Of a stretch of 64,000 nucleotides of DNA, positions 1 to 8,563 are shown in pieces. Position 1 is the first letter of the stretch. Every line of letters begins with the position of its first letter. The translations under genes and the position numbers were made by a program. The notes under the pieces were generated by a model. The model saw only the letters and a list, made by a program, of their open reading frames with translations. It searched no databases and was not told the DNA's origin. Origin of the DNA: Azospirillum oleiclasticum (lineage in GTDB: Bacteria > Pseudomonadota > Alphaproteobacteria > Azospirillales > Azospirillaceae); NCBI RefSeq assembly GCF_013423485.1, contig NZ_JABFFR010000001.1:248001-312000 (forward strand), read 5' to 3'.

Positions 1-998
1 TCGATGGCGCCCTTGTAGACCTCGCGGCTGCCGCAATGGGGCTGCGCGTGGTCGATAAAGGTGCTGGTGTCCACATGCTGCTGGCCGCGCACCATGTAGG
101 CGCCGTTCAGGCGGCAAGTGCCGCCGGTGCCCGCCAGCTCGGCCCGCACCTCGTTGCGCGACAGCCGCGCGCCGACGGTCAGGATGAAGCTGTCGTAGCA
201 GGCGTCCTTGCCGATGCGCACGGCACCATGGGAAAGATGGAACGCCGTTCCGCTTTCACGCTGGACCTTGTAGTGGTGCAGCGTGGCACCCTCGGCCACA
301 TCGACCTCCACCACATGGTTCGCCAGCGTCACGCCGCTGCCGTAGCCGACATGGTGCTCGACCACCACGGCGCGGCTCATCGGCTCGGCGACGATCAGCG
401 TGCGCGGGTGGAACACGGTGGCGCGGTCCTCGCGGCCCAGCGTGACGTACACCAGCTCGATGGGCTCCGCCACCTCGACGCCGCGGCCGATGCGCAGCAC
501 CGCACCATCGCCGAGGAAGGCGGTGTTCAGCGCCGCCAGCGGGTTGGCGTCCACATCCACCAGCCGGCCCAGACGTCCGGCGATCCAGTCGGGATCGCCC
601 GCCAGCCGGTCGGCCAGCCCGGCCACCTCGACCCCGTTCGGCAGCCCGGCGGCGGACGACAGGTCGTGCCGGAAGCGGCCATCCACGAAGACCAGCCGCG
701 TGGCGCTGGTCCCGGCCGCGCGCACGGTGGGCAGCACGTCGAAGCCCGGCGCGTCGCTGCGCGGCTCCGCCGGCTCGAAGACAACCTTTTCCAGCGGGCG
801 CAGGTTGGTGTAGCGCCACGCTTCGTTCTTCACGGTGGGGAAGCCATTGACGGCGAAGGCGGAGGCACCGCCTTCGCGCAACGCGTCGACCCAGTCGAGC
901 CCCGAACCCGGCAGCCCGGCTTTCAGGCGCTCGAACTGTTCCGTGTAGGGCAGGGCGGTCTGTGGGGTTGCGCCCCGGATGGGTGTGGGGGTGCTCAT
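1..998 (-). CDS. sufD: Fe-S cluster assembly protein SufD (partial)
   Basis: This is the N-terminal part of SufD, a beta-helix scaffold that pairs with SufB in the SufBC2D complex for building Fe-S clusters in the cytosol. The reading frame opens at 998 with ATG, four bases after the sufC stop, so the two genes are tightly coupled. It runs without a stop to the window edge, which cuts the protein after about 332 residues. The N-terminal helical region (residues 1-100) is followed by the right-handed beta-helix core, with readable blocks such as VEVDVAEGATLHHYKVQRE and, near the edge, REVYKGAI, a conserved SufB/SufD signature. It is the last visible gene of the operon; sufS and sufE probably follow outside the window. 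Confidence 0.93.
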   Translation of the reverse strand, partial: MSTPTPIRGATPQTALPYTEQFERLKAGLPGSGLDWVDALREGGASAFAVNGFPTVKNEAWRYTNLRPLEKVVFEPAEPRSDAPGFDVLPTVRAAGTSATRLVFVDGRFRHDLSSAAGLPNGVEVAGLADRLAGDPDWIAGRLGRLVDVDANPLAALNTAFLGDGAVLRIGRGVEVAEPIELVYVTLGREDRATVFHPRTLIVAEPMSRAVVVEHHVGYGSGVTLANHVVEVDVAEGATLHHYKVQRESGTAFHLSHGAVRIGKDACYDSFILTVGARLSRNEVRAELAGTGGTCRLNGAYMVRGQQHVDTSTFIDHAQPHCGSREVYKGAI

Positions 999-1001
999 GG
1001 G

Positions 1002-1754
1002 TCAGGCCGCCTCGTCCACGCCGAACTCGCGATAGCCCTTCTCCTCCAGCTCCAGAGCCAGCTCCTTGCCGCCGGAACGCTGGATGCGGCCGTGCGCCAG
1101 CACATGCACGCGGTCGGGCACGATGTACTCCAGCAGGCGCTGGTAGTGGGTGATGACCAGCATGGAGCGGTCGGCCCCGCGCAACGCGTTCACGCCGTCC
1201 GCGACGATGCGCAGGGCGTCGATGTCGAGGCCGCTGTCCGTTTCGTCGAGGATGGCGAACCTGGGTTGCAGCACGGCCATCTGCAACGTCTCGTTCCGCT
1301 TCTTCTCGCCGCCGGAGAAGCCGACATTGACCGCGCGCTTCAGCATGTCGTCCGACATGTTGAGCGCCTTGGTCTTTTCGCGGATCAGCTTGAGGAACTG
1401 GAGCGCATCCAGCTCCGGCTCGCCGCGGCGCTTGCGCATGGCGTTCAGCGCGTATTTCAGGAAGGTGGTGTTGGCGACGCCGGGGATCTCCACCGGGTAC
1501 TGGAAGGCCAGGAACACGCCCTCGGCGGCCCGTTCCTCCGGCTCCAGCGTCAGCAGGTCCATGCCGTTGTAAGTCACCGAGCCCTCGGTCACCTCGTAGC
1601 CCTCGCGCCCGGCCAGCACATAGCTCAGCGTGCTCTTGCCCGACCCGTTCGGACCCATGATCGCGTGCACCTCGCCCGACCCGATGGTCAGGTCGATGCC
1701 CTTCAGGATTTCCTTGCCATCGACGGTGGCGTGCAGGTTCTTGATCTCAAGCAT
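1002..1754 (-). CDS. sufC: Fe-S cluster assembly ATPase SufC
   Basis: SufC is the ABC-type ATPase of the SUF machine; it is soluble and drives conformational change in SufB-SufD rather than transport. At 250 aa it has the usual length. Walker A GPNGSGKST is at residues 34-42, the ABC signature appears as FSGGEKKRNE, and Walker B with its downstream Asp reads AILDETDSGLDID. The ETDSGLD form is typical of SufC rather than of transporter ATPases. It lies 41 bp after sufB and just before sufD on the minus strand, the common alphaproteobacterial order B-C-D. Confidence 0.97.
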   Translation of the reverse strand: MLEIKNLHATVDGKEILKGIDLTIGSGEVHAIMGPNGSGKSTLSYVLAGREGYEVTEGSVTYNGMDLLTLEPEERAAEGVFLAFQYPVEIPGVANTTFLKYALNAMRKRRGEPELDALQFLKLIREKTKALNMSDDMLKRAVNVGFSGGEKKRNETLQMAVLQPRFAILDETDSGLDIDALRIVADGVNALRGADRSMLVITHYQRLLEYIVPDRVHVLAHGRIQRSGGKELALELEEKGYREFGVDEAA

Positions 1755-1795
1755 TCTCGTTCGTCCTTCTCATACCGTCTCGTCGAGGCGTTCCG

Positions 1796-3283
1796 TCAAC
1801 CCACGCTGCCTTCCAGGCTGATGCCCACCAGCTTCTGCGCCTCCACCGCGAACTCCATGGGGAGTTCCTTGAGGACCTCCTTGCAGAAGCCGTTGACGAT
1901 CAGCGACACGGCGTCCTCGGGATCGAGGCCGCGCTGGCGGCAGTAGAAGAGCTGGTCCTCGCTGATCTTGGCGGTCGTCGCCTCGTGCTCCACCCGGGCC
2001 GAGCGGTTCCGGCTCTCGATGTAGGGCACGGTGTGGGCGCCGCACTGGTCGCCGATCAGCAGGCTGTCGCACTGGGTGTGGTTGCGCGCCCCGTCCGCCT
2101 TCGGCAGGATCTTGACCAGCCCGCGGTAGGTGTTGTTGGAGCGGCCGGCCGAGATGCCCTTCGACACGATGGTGGATTTCGTGTTCTTGCCGATGTGGAT
2201 CATCTTGGTGCCGGTGTCCGCCTGCTGGCGGTTGTTGGTGATCGCCACCGAATAGAACTCGCCGACCGAGTTGTCGCCCTGCAGGATGCAGCTCGGATAT
2301 TTCCAGGTGATGGCCGAACCGGTCTCCACCTGGGTCCAGGAGATCTTCGAGTTCACACCGCGGCAGGCGCCGCGCTTGGTGACGAAGTTGTAGATGCCGC
2401 CGACACCGTCCTCGTTGCCGGGGTACCAATTCTGCACGGTCGAGTATTTGATGGTGGCGTTGTCGAGCGCCACCAGTTCGACCACCGCGGCGTGGAGCTG
2501 ATTCTCGTCACGCTTGGGCGCCGTGCAGCCTTCGAGGTAGGAGACATACGCTCCCTCGTCGGCGATGATCAGCGTGCGCTCGAACTGGCCGGTGTTGGCC
2601 TGGTTGATGCGGAAATAGGTGGACAGCTCCATCGGGCAGCGCACGCCCTTGGGCACATACACGAAGGACCCGTCGGTGAACACCGCGCAGTTCAACGTGG
2701 CGTAGAAGTTGTCGGTGTAGGGCACCACGGTGCCGAGATACTGGCGCACGAGGTCGGGGTGCTCGCGCACCGCCTCGGAGATGGAACAGAAGATGATGCC
2801 CATCTCCTCCAGCTTCGCCTTGAAGGTGGTCGCCACCGACACGCTGTCGAACACCGCGTCCACGGCGATGGCCGGCATCTTCGTCTCGGTGCCCTCGACC
2901 CCGGCCAGGATTTCCTGTTCACGCAGGGGGATGCCCAGCTTCTCGTAGGTGCGCAGCAGCTCCGGATCGACCTCGTCCAGCGACTTCGGCCGGTTGCTGG
3001 TCTTCGGCGCGGCGTAGTAGTGGGCGTCCTGGTAGTCGATCGGCGGGTAGGAGAGCTTCGCCCAGTAGCGCGGCTCCTCCATGGCCTGCCAGGCGCGGAA
3101 CGCCTTCAGCCGCCACTCCAGCAGCCACTCCGGCTCCTCCTTCTTGGCGGAGATGAAGCGGACGATGTCCTCGTTCAGGCCCTTGGGCGCGAGGTCGGCC
3201 TCGATGTCCGTGGTGAAGCCGTACTTGTACGACTGCTCCGTGACGGCGCGGACCTGATCGACGGTTTCCTGCGTGCCTGACAT
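1796..3283 (-). CDS. sufB: Fe-S cluster assembly scaffold SufB
   Basis: SufB is the main scaffold on which SUF assembles nascent Fe-S clusters. The frame stays open far upstream (to 3499), but the start chosen is the ATG at 3283, giving 495 aa beginning [14 protein letters not shown]. That length and N-terminus fit the family, and the longer form would run into the upstream regulator gene. Conserved SufB blocks are visible: [15 protein letters not shown] near residue 50, the [16 protein letters not shown] block mid-protein and, near the C-terminus, [21 protein letters not shown]. It is the first SUF structural gene, 47 bp after the regulator, so it is expected to share the promoter at 3832-3861. 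Confidence 0.97.
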   Translation of the reverse strand: MSGTQETVDQVRAVTEQSYKYGFTTDIEADLAPKGLNEDIVRFISAKKEEPEWLLEWRLKAFRAWQAMEEPRYWAKLSYPPIDYQDAHYYAAPKTSNRPKSLDEVDPELLRTYEKLGIPLREQEILAGVEGTETKMPAIAVDAVFDSVSVATTFKAKLEEMGIIFCSISEAVREHPDLVRQYLGTVVPYTDNFYATLNCAVFTDGSFVYVPKGVRCPMELSTYFRINQANTGQFERTLIIADEGAYVSYLEGCTAPKRDENQLHAAVVELVALDNATIKYSTVQNWYPGNEDGVGGIYNFVTKRGACRGVNSKISWTQVETGSAITWKYPSCILQGDNSVGEFYSVAITNNRQQADTGTKMIHIGKNTKSTIVSKGISAGRSNNTYRGLVKILPKADGARNHTQCDSLLIGDQCGAHTVPYIESRNRSARVEHEATTAKISEDQLFYCRQRGLDPEDAVSLIVNGFCKEVLKELPMEFAVEAQKLVGISLEGSVG

Positions 3284-3330
3284 GACGATCTCTCGCTGAT
3301 TCGGTGGAACGGGTGCGGTCTTGGTCTGGA

Positions 3331-3798
3331 TCAACCGGCGGGATGGGGGGCCGGTTGCGGCTTTGAGGCACTGTGGTCGGACGGTAGCCAGGGAGGCGTC
3401 ATCATGTCCGACAGCGTCACCTCCTCCAGCGCCGTGCGGATGGCCCGGTTGACCTTCTCCCAACCGCCGCGCATGGGGCAGAGGCTTTCCACCCCGCACT
3501 GGCTGTCATGGGCGCCCTCGACGCAGGCGGTCAGCGCGATCGGCCCTTCCAGCGCGGTGATGATGGCGGCGATGGAGATGTCGCCCGGTTCCCGTGCCAG
3601 CGTGTAGCCGCCCGTGGCCCCGCGCTGCGAGGTCATCAGGCCGGCGGGCACCAGCGCCTTCATCAGCTTGGACACGGTGGGGGCCGGCACGCCCGTACGC
3701 TCGGCGAGCTGCGGCACGGTGTGCACCGCGCTGCCGTGATTCGCCATGGCGCTCATCACGACAATGGCGTAATCGGTCAGCTTGCTCAGCCGGATCAT
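3331..3798 (-). CDS. Rrf2/IscR-family regulator of the SUF operon
   Basis: This 155-aa protein has the Rrf2 architecture: an N-terminal winged helix ([19 protein letters not shown] to about residue 85) and a loop with three cysteines in a C-x8-C-x5-C arrangement near residues 92-107. Family members bind a [2Fe-2S] cluster through such cysteines and sense Fe-S demand. It begins the sufBCD operon and a long palindrome covers its own promoter, so autoregulation is very likely. The start is the ATG at 3798, preceded by AAAGGG. Whether it represses (IscR-like) or also activates cannot be read from sequence. The tail past residue 130 is Pro/Ser-rich. Confidence 0.92.
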   Translation of the reverse strand: MIRLSKLTDYAIVVMSAMANHGSAVHTVPQLAERTGVPAPTVSKLMKALVPAGLMTSQRGATGGYTLAREPGDISIAAIITALEGPIALTACVEGAHDSQCGVESLCPMRGGWEKVNRAIRTALEEVTLSDMMTPPWLPSDHSASKPQPAPHPAG

Positions 3799-3807
3799 GA
3801 CAGCCCT

Positions 3808-3836
3808 TTAATCTGTACCAAACTGGTACGGATTAA
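3808..3836. promoter_or_regulatory. 29-nt palindromic operator over the SUF promoter
   Basis: The half-site TTAATC-T-GTACCA is followed by a 3-nt centre (AAC) and then its mirror TGGTAC-G-GATTAA. Apart from the centre and one unpaired base on each side, every position pairs. It covers the -10 box, the likely transcription start and part of the leader of the Rrf2 gene. The size and placement fit binding of an Rrf2-family dimer; the specific protein is inferred from adjacency. Confidence 0.75.
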
Positions 3837-3861
3837 TTGGGCGAACCATTTCGAATGTCAA
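3832..3861 (-). promoter_or_regulatory. Sigma-70 promoter of the regulator-sufBCD operon
   Basis: On the minus strand a perfect -35 box TTGACA (3861-3856) is followed after 18 bp by ATTAAT (3837-3832), a 4/6 match to the -10 consensus. Transcription would begin near 3825, about 27 nt ahead of the regulator ATG. The -10 box lies inside the palindromic operator, the expected geometry for repression. Confidence 0.7.
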
Positions 3862-3936
3862 GCGTCGGCTTGGCCGGCAAGACCTATTAAAACGGTTGGG
3901 TAAGACACCGCCCTGCGGCGGGTCGTCGCAGGCATG

Positions 3937-3970
3937 AAAAAACCCCCTTCCACCGGGTGGCGGAAGGGGG
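3937..3970 (-). terminator. Rho-independent terminator of the membrane-protein operon
   Basis: Read on the minus strand, CCCCCTTCC (3970-3962) pairs with GGAAGGGGG (3951-3943) across a 10-nt loop, followed by six T residues (3942-3937). It sits 38 bp after the stop of the DUF3618-like gene and ends that operon before the SUF promoter region. Confidence 0.85.
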
Positions 3971-4008
3971 GAGGGGAGAGACGGGAACAGGCGTGGACAG
4001 GACGCGGA

Positions 4009-4896
4009 TCAGCTCTTCTTCAACTCCTCGCGGGCGGCGTCCTTGGCATCGCCCACCGCCTCGGCCAGATCCTCGCGCGCGGTCTCGTAGGCGGCGGTCG
4101 CAGCGCGGGTGCCGCGCTCCAGCGTGTCGCTGGCGACGGTCTTCACCCGGTCGTACGCCTCGTCGGCGTACTCACCCATCCATTCGTTCTCATACCGGGT
4201 GTTGGGGATGCTGGCGCCGAGCGCGGCACCCAGCGCCACGCCCATCACGCCGGCGACCAGCGGGTGGTCATCGACCATGTCCCAGAAGCCGTGCGTCATC
4301 TTGCCGACACGGCGGCCCATGGAAGAGCCGGTGCTGCCGGACACGCTGCGGCCGCCGGTGCCCGTGGTCGAGCCGTACGCGGCGTGGGTTCCCTCCGGAT
4401 AGACGGAGTTGTCCTGGCTGGGGGTGCCGCCCTGGCCGCTCACCCGCTCCGCCGCCTGGCGGACGGACCGGTTGGCGCGGCCGTAGAGGTGGCTGGCCCC
4501 CTCGCGCACGCTGTCGGTCGCGTCGTGAAGCGACTCGCGGATGCTCTGGCCGTAGCGTTCGGCACGGTCGGACATGCGGCCGACGGTGCGGCTGTTGGCG
4601 AGGCGGCGGTCGTAGCCGCTCTGCGTCAGCAGCAGCCAGCCGAGCCCCAACCCGATCATGGCGATCGGCACCGGGTTGTTGCGGACGACGCCCCCGACCG
4701 ACGAGGACGCGCGGTTCGCGCTGTGGGTCATACGGTTCATGGTGTTCTCCTTGATGTGCCGGGGATTGAGACGCTGCTTCAGCTCGCCGAAGGCCTCGCC
4801 GATGTGCGCGCGGCTGTCGCGGATGTCCCGCTGCATGGCGGCATAATCGGTCCGCCCGGTCCCGGGGGCGGCGGACTCGCGGTCGCCGGCGCTCAT
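4009..4896 (-). CDS. DUF3618-like membrane protein
   Basis: The frame is open further upstream, but the ATG at 4896 overlaps the stop of the preceding gene (ATGA) and gives a 295-aa protein. Residues 15-45 (AMQRDIRDSRAHIGEAFGELKQRLNP) match the DUF3618 pattern of an amphipathic helix ending in RLNP. A hydrophobic segment follows (about residues 75-90), then a long hydrophilic part rich in Arg, Ser, Gly and Ala, a short glycine-zipper stretch (LVAGVMGVALGAALGASIP) and an amphipathic tail ending EELKKS. The function is unknown; it is last in a three-gene membrane operon with a stress-type promoter. Confidence 0.8.
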   Translation of the reverse strand: MSAGDRESAAPGTGRTDYAAMQRDIRDSRAHIGEAFGELKQRLNPRHIKENTMNRMTHSANRASSSVGGVVRNNPVPIAMIGLGLGWLLLTQSGYDRRLANSRTVGRMSDRAERYGQSIRESLHDATDSVREGASHLYGRANRSVRQAAERVSGQGGTPSQDNSVYPEGTHAAYGSTTGTGGRSVSGSTGSSMGRRVGKMTHGFWDMVDDHPLVAGVMGVALGAALGASIPNTRYENEWMGEYADEAYDRVKTVASDTLERGTRAATAAYETAREDLAEAVGDAKDAAREELKKS

Positions 4897-5363
4897 CGGC
4901 CGAGCTGGGACTGCGCCCAGCGCTTGTCTTCGCGCAACGTCTCCATCGTCCTCTCCGGCTGCAGGTTGCGGGCCTTGAGACGGGATTTTCCGATCAGAGC
5001 CAGGATACCGCCGATGGCGAGGACCACGGCACCGACGATCAGCGCCGCCAGCCACGGCTCCACGACGCGGGCCAGGGCCAGTGTCGCCGAACCCAGCAGG
5101 AACAGCAGCCCGGCGAACGCGATCAGGCCACCCACGGCCAGCATCGCCACCCCGCCCGCCGCCGACCCCGCCTTCTCCGACAGCTCGGCTTTGGCCAGCT
5201 CGATTTCGGTGCGTGCGAGATTGGCGGCCTCGCGGGCGAGCTCGGCGAACAGGCTGCCGATCGAGCGGTCCTGCACGCGCGGATCCACGCGCACACGCGG
5301 CTCCGCGTCGAAACCCCGGGCGTGGGCGCCCGGGTTGTGGTCGCGGTCCTCGGCCGAACTCAT
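4893..5363 (-). CDS. Holin-X-like (phage holin superfamily III) membrane protein
   Basis: This 156-aa protein has an N-terminal cytosolic helix (IGSLFAELAREAANLARTEIELAKAEL, about residues 35-62) followed by two long transmembrane segments (about 73-95 and 103-125). That is the layout of the holin-X/DUF1469 family. Despite the name, chromosomal members are not lysis genes; they occur with DUF3618 proteins in small membrane operons, as here. It shares ATGA overlaps with both neighbours (4893-4896 and 5360-5363), showing translational coupling. Confidence 0.85.
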   Translation of the reverse strand: MSSAEDRDHNPGAHARGFDAEPRVRVDPRVQDRSIGSLFAELAREAANLARTEIELAKAELSEKAGSAAGGVAMLAVGGLIAFAGLLFLLGSATLALARVVEPWLAALIVGAVVLAIGGILALIGKSRLKARNLQPERTMETLREDKRWAQSQLGR

Positions 5364-6319
5364 CGCAACGTCTCCTTGGGCTTGGGCGTGGACGCGGCGG
5401 TCGAGGTCTGCGACAGGCGGGTTGTGGTGCCGCCCATGCCCATCCCTGCGGACCCGACACCGGCCGTTCCGACGCCGGCCGATCCGGCAGCGGCCGGTGA
5501 CGAGCCCGTCATGCCCATGCCGGTCGACCCCATGCGCGAGGTGCCGGCCCCGGTCGCCGCGGTGCTGGCGGTGCCGGACACGCCGCCTGTCCGGCCGCTG
5601 GCCGCACCCGTCGAACCCCGCATGTCGCCGGTCATGCCCAGATCCGTGGCGCTGTTACGGGACACCGCGCCGGGGCTTCCGCCCGTCCGCGTGCCGGTGG
5701 TGCCGGGCACACCGGTGCCGGTGGCGCCGCCGGTAGAGGTGCGATAGCCGCCGCGCTCGTACTCATGGCCCGTTCCCGCCGGCGGGTAGGCGCCGGCAAC
5801 GTCGGGCCGGTAACGGTCGGGCGTGCTGTAGCGGGCCGACCCGCCGTAGGCGGATGACCCGTAAGCCCCCGAGCGGTGGCGGCGTTCGCCGCTGCTCTTG
5901 ATGAAGCGCGCGAACAGGAAGCCGGCGGCGAAGGCGGCGCCCAGGAAAATCTCCGGCTGGCGGCGCGCGAAGCTCTCCACCCGATCCACCACATCGTCCA
6001 CCGTCGAGTTGCGGATGAGGTTCGCCACCTCCTCCACACGCTCGGCCGCCTGATCGGCGTAGCGGGCGGCGGTCCCGTTGTTCTCGTCCTTGAGCTGGTC
6101 CGCGGCGGAATGGAGCGCGTGCGCGACTCCGGCGAGCTGATCGGCGGCCCGGTGCGTCTGCTGCTCGAACACGGCGCGCACCCGTCCTTTGGCGGCGCCC
6201 AACTGCTCCCGGCCCGACTCGGCCGCGGTCTCTCCGATGCGGTTGGCCGAGGTCTTCACATCCTCGATCGTCTTGCTGCGGTGCGGTTCGCCAATGCCCG
6301 ATGCGTCGCGGTTTTCCAT
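5360..6319 (-). CDS. Membrane-anchored protein with amphipathic N-terminus and Gly/Ser/Thr-rich tail
   Basis: The function is not recognised. The 319-aa protein starts with charged amphipathic helices (residues 1-115), with heptad-like stretches such as EQQTHRAADQLAGVAHALHS. One transmembrane segment follows (PEIFLGAAFAAGFLFARF, about 121-138), then a low-complexity tail of about 180 residues dominated by Gly, Thr, Ser, Met and Ala. The N-terminal half resembles proteins often labelled nutrient-deprivation-induced. It is the first gene of the operon read from the EcfG-like promoter, and its stop overlaps the next start. Confidence 0.75.
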   Translation of the reverse strand: MENRDASGIGEPHRSKTIEDVKTSANRIGETAAESGREQLGAAKGRVRAVFEQQTHRAADQLAGVAHALHSAADQLKDENNGTAARYADQAAERVEEVANLIRNSTVDDVVDRVESFARRQPEIFLGAAFAAGFLFARFIKSSGERRHRSGAYGSSAYGGSARYSTPDRYRPDVAGAYPPAGTGHEYERGGYRTSTGGATGTGVPGTTGTRTGGSPGAVSRNSATDLGMTGDMRGSTGAASGRTGGVSGTASTAATGAGTSRMGSTGMGMTGSSPAAAGSAGVGTAGVGSAGMGMGGTTTRLSQTSTAASTPKPKETLR

Positions 6320-6394
6320 CCTATATCCCTCCAGGTTCGTTCATCCGCGGCATGCGGCGATGTCGCCGCGCGTGGCGGTTCGCGTTCGGCTGTT

Positions 6395-6422
6395 AAAACA
6401 GCACCGTAGCCTTGGGAGTTCC
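6395..6422 (-). promoter_or_regulatory. Candidate EcfG (general stress response) promoter
   Basis: On the minus strand the sequence reads GGAAC, 17 bp, TGTT (6422 down to 6397). The alphaproteobacterial EcfG consensus is GGAAC-N16/17-CGTT, so -35 is perfect and -10 is 3/4. The expected start lies about 70 nt ahead of the 6319 ATG. The downstream operon of small membrane proteins is a typical general-stress target, which strengthens the call. Confidence 0.5.
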
Positions 6423-6506
6423 GGAGCCCCGATCGCGATGGTGGAGTTAATTGTTTTGTAAACCCACCCGTGCATGATTGTTGCGCCGCTATCGGTGGGG
6501 GGTTGC

Positions 6507-7628
6507 ATGAGCGGGATCTACACCGTGCTCAACGACAGCCAGGCTGGGATGTTCCGGCTGAAGCAGGCGTCGCGCTGGGCCGATCCGGACGAGAAGCGCA
6601 ACAGCCTGACCGACAAGGCGAAGGACGCCGCTCTCGCCTTCAGCCTCGACCCGGATTTCGCGCGCAACGCCAACGCCGCCATCACGGCGATGGAGGAGGC
6701 GCGCAAGATTGCCGCGCCCAAGGCGATGGCCGAGCAGCGGCTCCAGGAGGTCGAGCAGCGGATGAAGGAGTTGCGGCAGGAAGCGCGCCTCGCCGCCGCC
6801 CGCGGCGACCGTGAAAAGCTGGCACAGCTCGCGCGCGAGGCGGCCCAGCTCGCCCGCAAGGCGGGAAAGGCCGCCAGTGAATTCTCCGTCGGTGTGTCGA
6901 ACGCCGCCGCCATGGGCAAGGGTGCCGGGACCGGAACGGAGATCACCACCACCATCCGGCAGTCGCAGACCACCGTGTCCCTGACCCAGACGGAGACGGT
7001 GGTGCAGGTCACGCTGTCCGGCGACGCGGCGGCGGCGCTTGCCGCGCAGGTCGCGGCCGATCCGGCCGCGACCGCTCCGGTGACGGCACCTCCGATGCCG
7101 GCCGCTCCCGGTCCGGGTGGGGAGGGCGAGCTCCCGGATATGTCGCCCGAGGATATGTCGCCCGAGGATATGTCGCCGGAGGATCTGGCCGCATTCGCGG
7201 AGGACACGCTGGCGGCGCTCGGCTCCGTCCTGCCCGGCGCCGCGTCGGGCGGCATGGACATGCGGGCCTTTGCCGCGCGCGCCGCCGAGGATCACCGGCT
7301 CGGTCTGGCCCGCTGGAAGGAGGCCGACGAGTTCGGCCGGCGGGTCGAATCCGTGCTTTATCAGGCGAAGTCCGTCATCAGCGAGGCGAAGATCGCCAAC
7401 GAGACGGACGAGGACTACGACCGCCGCCGCGAGCGCCGCAAGGAGCTCGATGACTACGACAAGGCCATCGGTGAGTCGCAGGAGGCGGTGAACGACCTGC
7501 GGGCCGCCGCGTTCGGCACCAGCGCCGCTCTGGTCACCGGCGCCGAGGCGCTGGCGGCCACCGCCGCTCCGTCCGGAACGGCGCCGATCACGGTGGCCGC
7601 ACCGGTCACCGTCGATCTGACCGCCTGA
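6507..7628 (+). CDS. Hypothetical coiled-coil protein with MSPED repeats
   Basis: No family is recognised. The frame opens at 6474, but the ATG at 6507 is preceded by a strong GGTGGGGGG ribosome-binding site and gives 373 aa. Residues about 60-125 are a charged helix (KAMAEQRLQEVEQRMKELRQ) predicted to form a coiled coil. A Thr/Ser/Val-rich segment follows (TTTIRQSQTTVSLTQTETV), then a Pro/Ala linker and three tandem DMSPE units encoded by near-identical 15-bp repeats (7135-7185). A second helical region near the C-terminus holds the DEDYDRRRERRKELDDYDKA stretch. There is no signal peptide or membrane segment. It is a single gene divergent from the membrane operon. Confidence 0.75.
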   Translation: MSGIYTVLNDSQAGMFRLKQASRWADPDEKRNSLTDKAKDAALAFSLDPDFARNANAAITAMEEARKIAAPKAMAEQRLQEVEQRMKELRQEARLAAARGDREKLAQLAREAAQLARKAGKAASEFSVGVSNAAAMGKGAGTGTEITTTIRQSQTTVSLTQTETVVQVTLSGDAAAALAAQVAADPAATAPVTAPPMPAAPGPGGEGELPDMSPEDMSPEDMSPEDLAAFAEDTLAALGSVLPGAASGGMDMRAFAARAAEDHRLGLARWKEADEFGRRVESVLYQAKSVISEAKIANETDEDYDRRRERRKELDDYDKAIGESQEAVNDLRAAAFGTSAALVTGAEALAATAAPSGTAPITVAAPVTVDLTA

Positions 7629-7805
7629 ACCACCGCGTCGTTTCCGATGCGCCGCAAAGGCGCAAATGATCCCGCAGCGGCGTTGGCCCTGCGGGCCGCG
7701 CCGTTGCGCGCTTGCCCACGGAAATCGCAGCCCTTTTCCCTTGCCTGCGCCTAGGATTGTCGGGGCGAGCTTGAGCGCTGCTGTTCATACGGCTGATCGC
7801 ACGCC

Positions 7806-7828
7806 CCGGAATTTCAATTGAAATCCGG
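7806..7828. promoter_or_regulatory. AT-rich palindrome in the 7629-8014 intergenic gap
   Basis: A perfect 14-bp palindrome (ATTTCAATTGAAAT) is extended by CCGG and CCGG arms with a one-base bulge. No T-run follows, so it is not a standard terminator; it could be an operator for the lipoprotein-chvI-chvG unit. The rest of the 386-bp gap is comparatively AT-rich near 7860-7920 and shows nothing else that can be supported. Confidence 0.4.
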
Positions 7829-8014
7829 GTCATCACCGTGCACTCCTCAGAAAAAGCTGGAAGACAGGCTGCAATAAAGTGGTAGTTGCTGTGCGTTTAA
7901 CGGCACATTAACCAGACTGGATTGATCTATACGCATCCGAGCGGGGACGTGAGGGTGCGCCAAGGCAAGGACCACCCCGCGAATTCAACCACGATGCTTC
8001 GAAAGGCCCTGGCG

Positions 8015-8563
8015 ATGATGATGACCATGACCGGAAACCTGCATCCAACGGCAGGAACCTGGCGGTCGATCCAGCGCAGCGGCGTGGGCCTCGTCCTTGC
8101 CATGCTCCTGCTCACCGGCTGCCCCGCGACCACGGTGTCCACGCTGTCCGCCACGGCGGCGCAGGGTGTGTCCCCGGCCATCCAACTGGTCGCGGACAAG
8201 GCAGCCAACCCGTTGAACCGGCCATCGGGCGGCACCGTGCCGGCCGCCCCGACCGCCATGCCGGACCAGGTCGCGTCGTTGCCGACGGAGCGCCTGGAGC
8301 CGGAAGCGCTGGTTGGTCTCGACCAGACGCAGACGACCCGCCTCCTGGGAGCACCCGCCGCCACCGAAGAGGAGGCCCCCGCCAGGGTTTGGCGGTACGC
8401 CCGCGGCGGCTGCACGCTCAAGGTCTTCTTCTTCATGGACATGACCTCCCAGGACTTCCGTGCCCTCTCCTACGACATGACGAGCAGCCACAATGTCCCA
8501 GATGACGATCAACGATGCTTCGCTCACCTCGTCGCCCAAGCATGGGATGACCGCCGTGACTAA
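8015..8563 (+). CDS. Hypothetical lipoprotein
   Basis: This is an exported lipoprotein of about 182 aa with no recognised domain. A hydrophobic stretch ends in the lipobox LLLTGC, so Cys36 would be lipidated. The mature protein begins with a Thr/Ser/Ala-rich linker and then has a compact region (GLDQTQTTRLLGAPAATEEEAPARVWRYARGGCTLKVFFFMD) like small outer-membrane-assembly-type folds, where a terse LLG-P followed by W-Y and a beta hairpin is common. The start at 8015 is preferred for the GAAAGG at 8001; 7994 and 7922 are in-frame alternatives. It overlaps the start of the response-regulator gene, suggesting co-expression. Confidence 0.75.
   Translation: MMMTMTGNLHPTAGTWRSIQRSGVGLVLAMLLLTGCPATTVSTLSATAAQGVSPAIQLVADKAANPLNRPSGGTVPAAPTAMPDQVASLPTERLEPEALVGLDQTQTTRLLGAPAATEEEAPARVWRYARGGCTLKVFFFMDMTSQDFRALSYDMTSSHNVPDDDQRCFAHLVAQAWDDRRD

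Noticed and set aside
36-1946. Long plus-strand open frame antisense to sufBCD
   Set aside because: It is a shadow of the real minus-strand genes, caused by high GC in third codon positions. The same applies to the many other long antisense frames, such as 1985-3280 and 12493-16656.
4893-5363. Prophage lysis gene (holin)
   Set aside because: The family name is historical. No endolysin, structural or integrase genes adjoin it, and its partners are DUF3618-type membrane proteins with a stress-type promoter.
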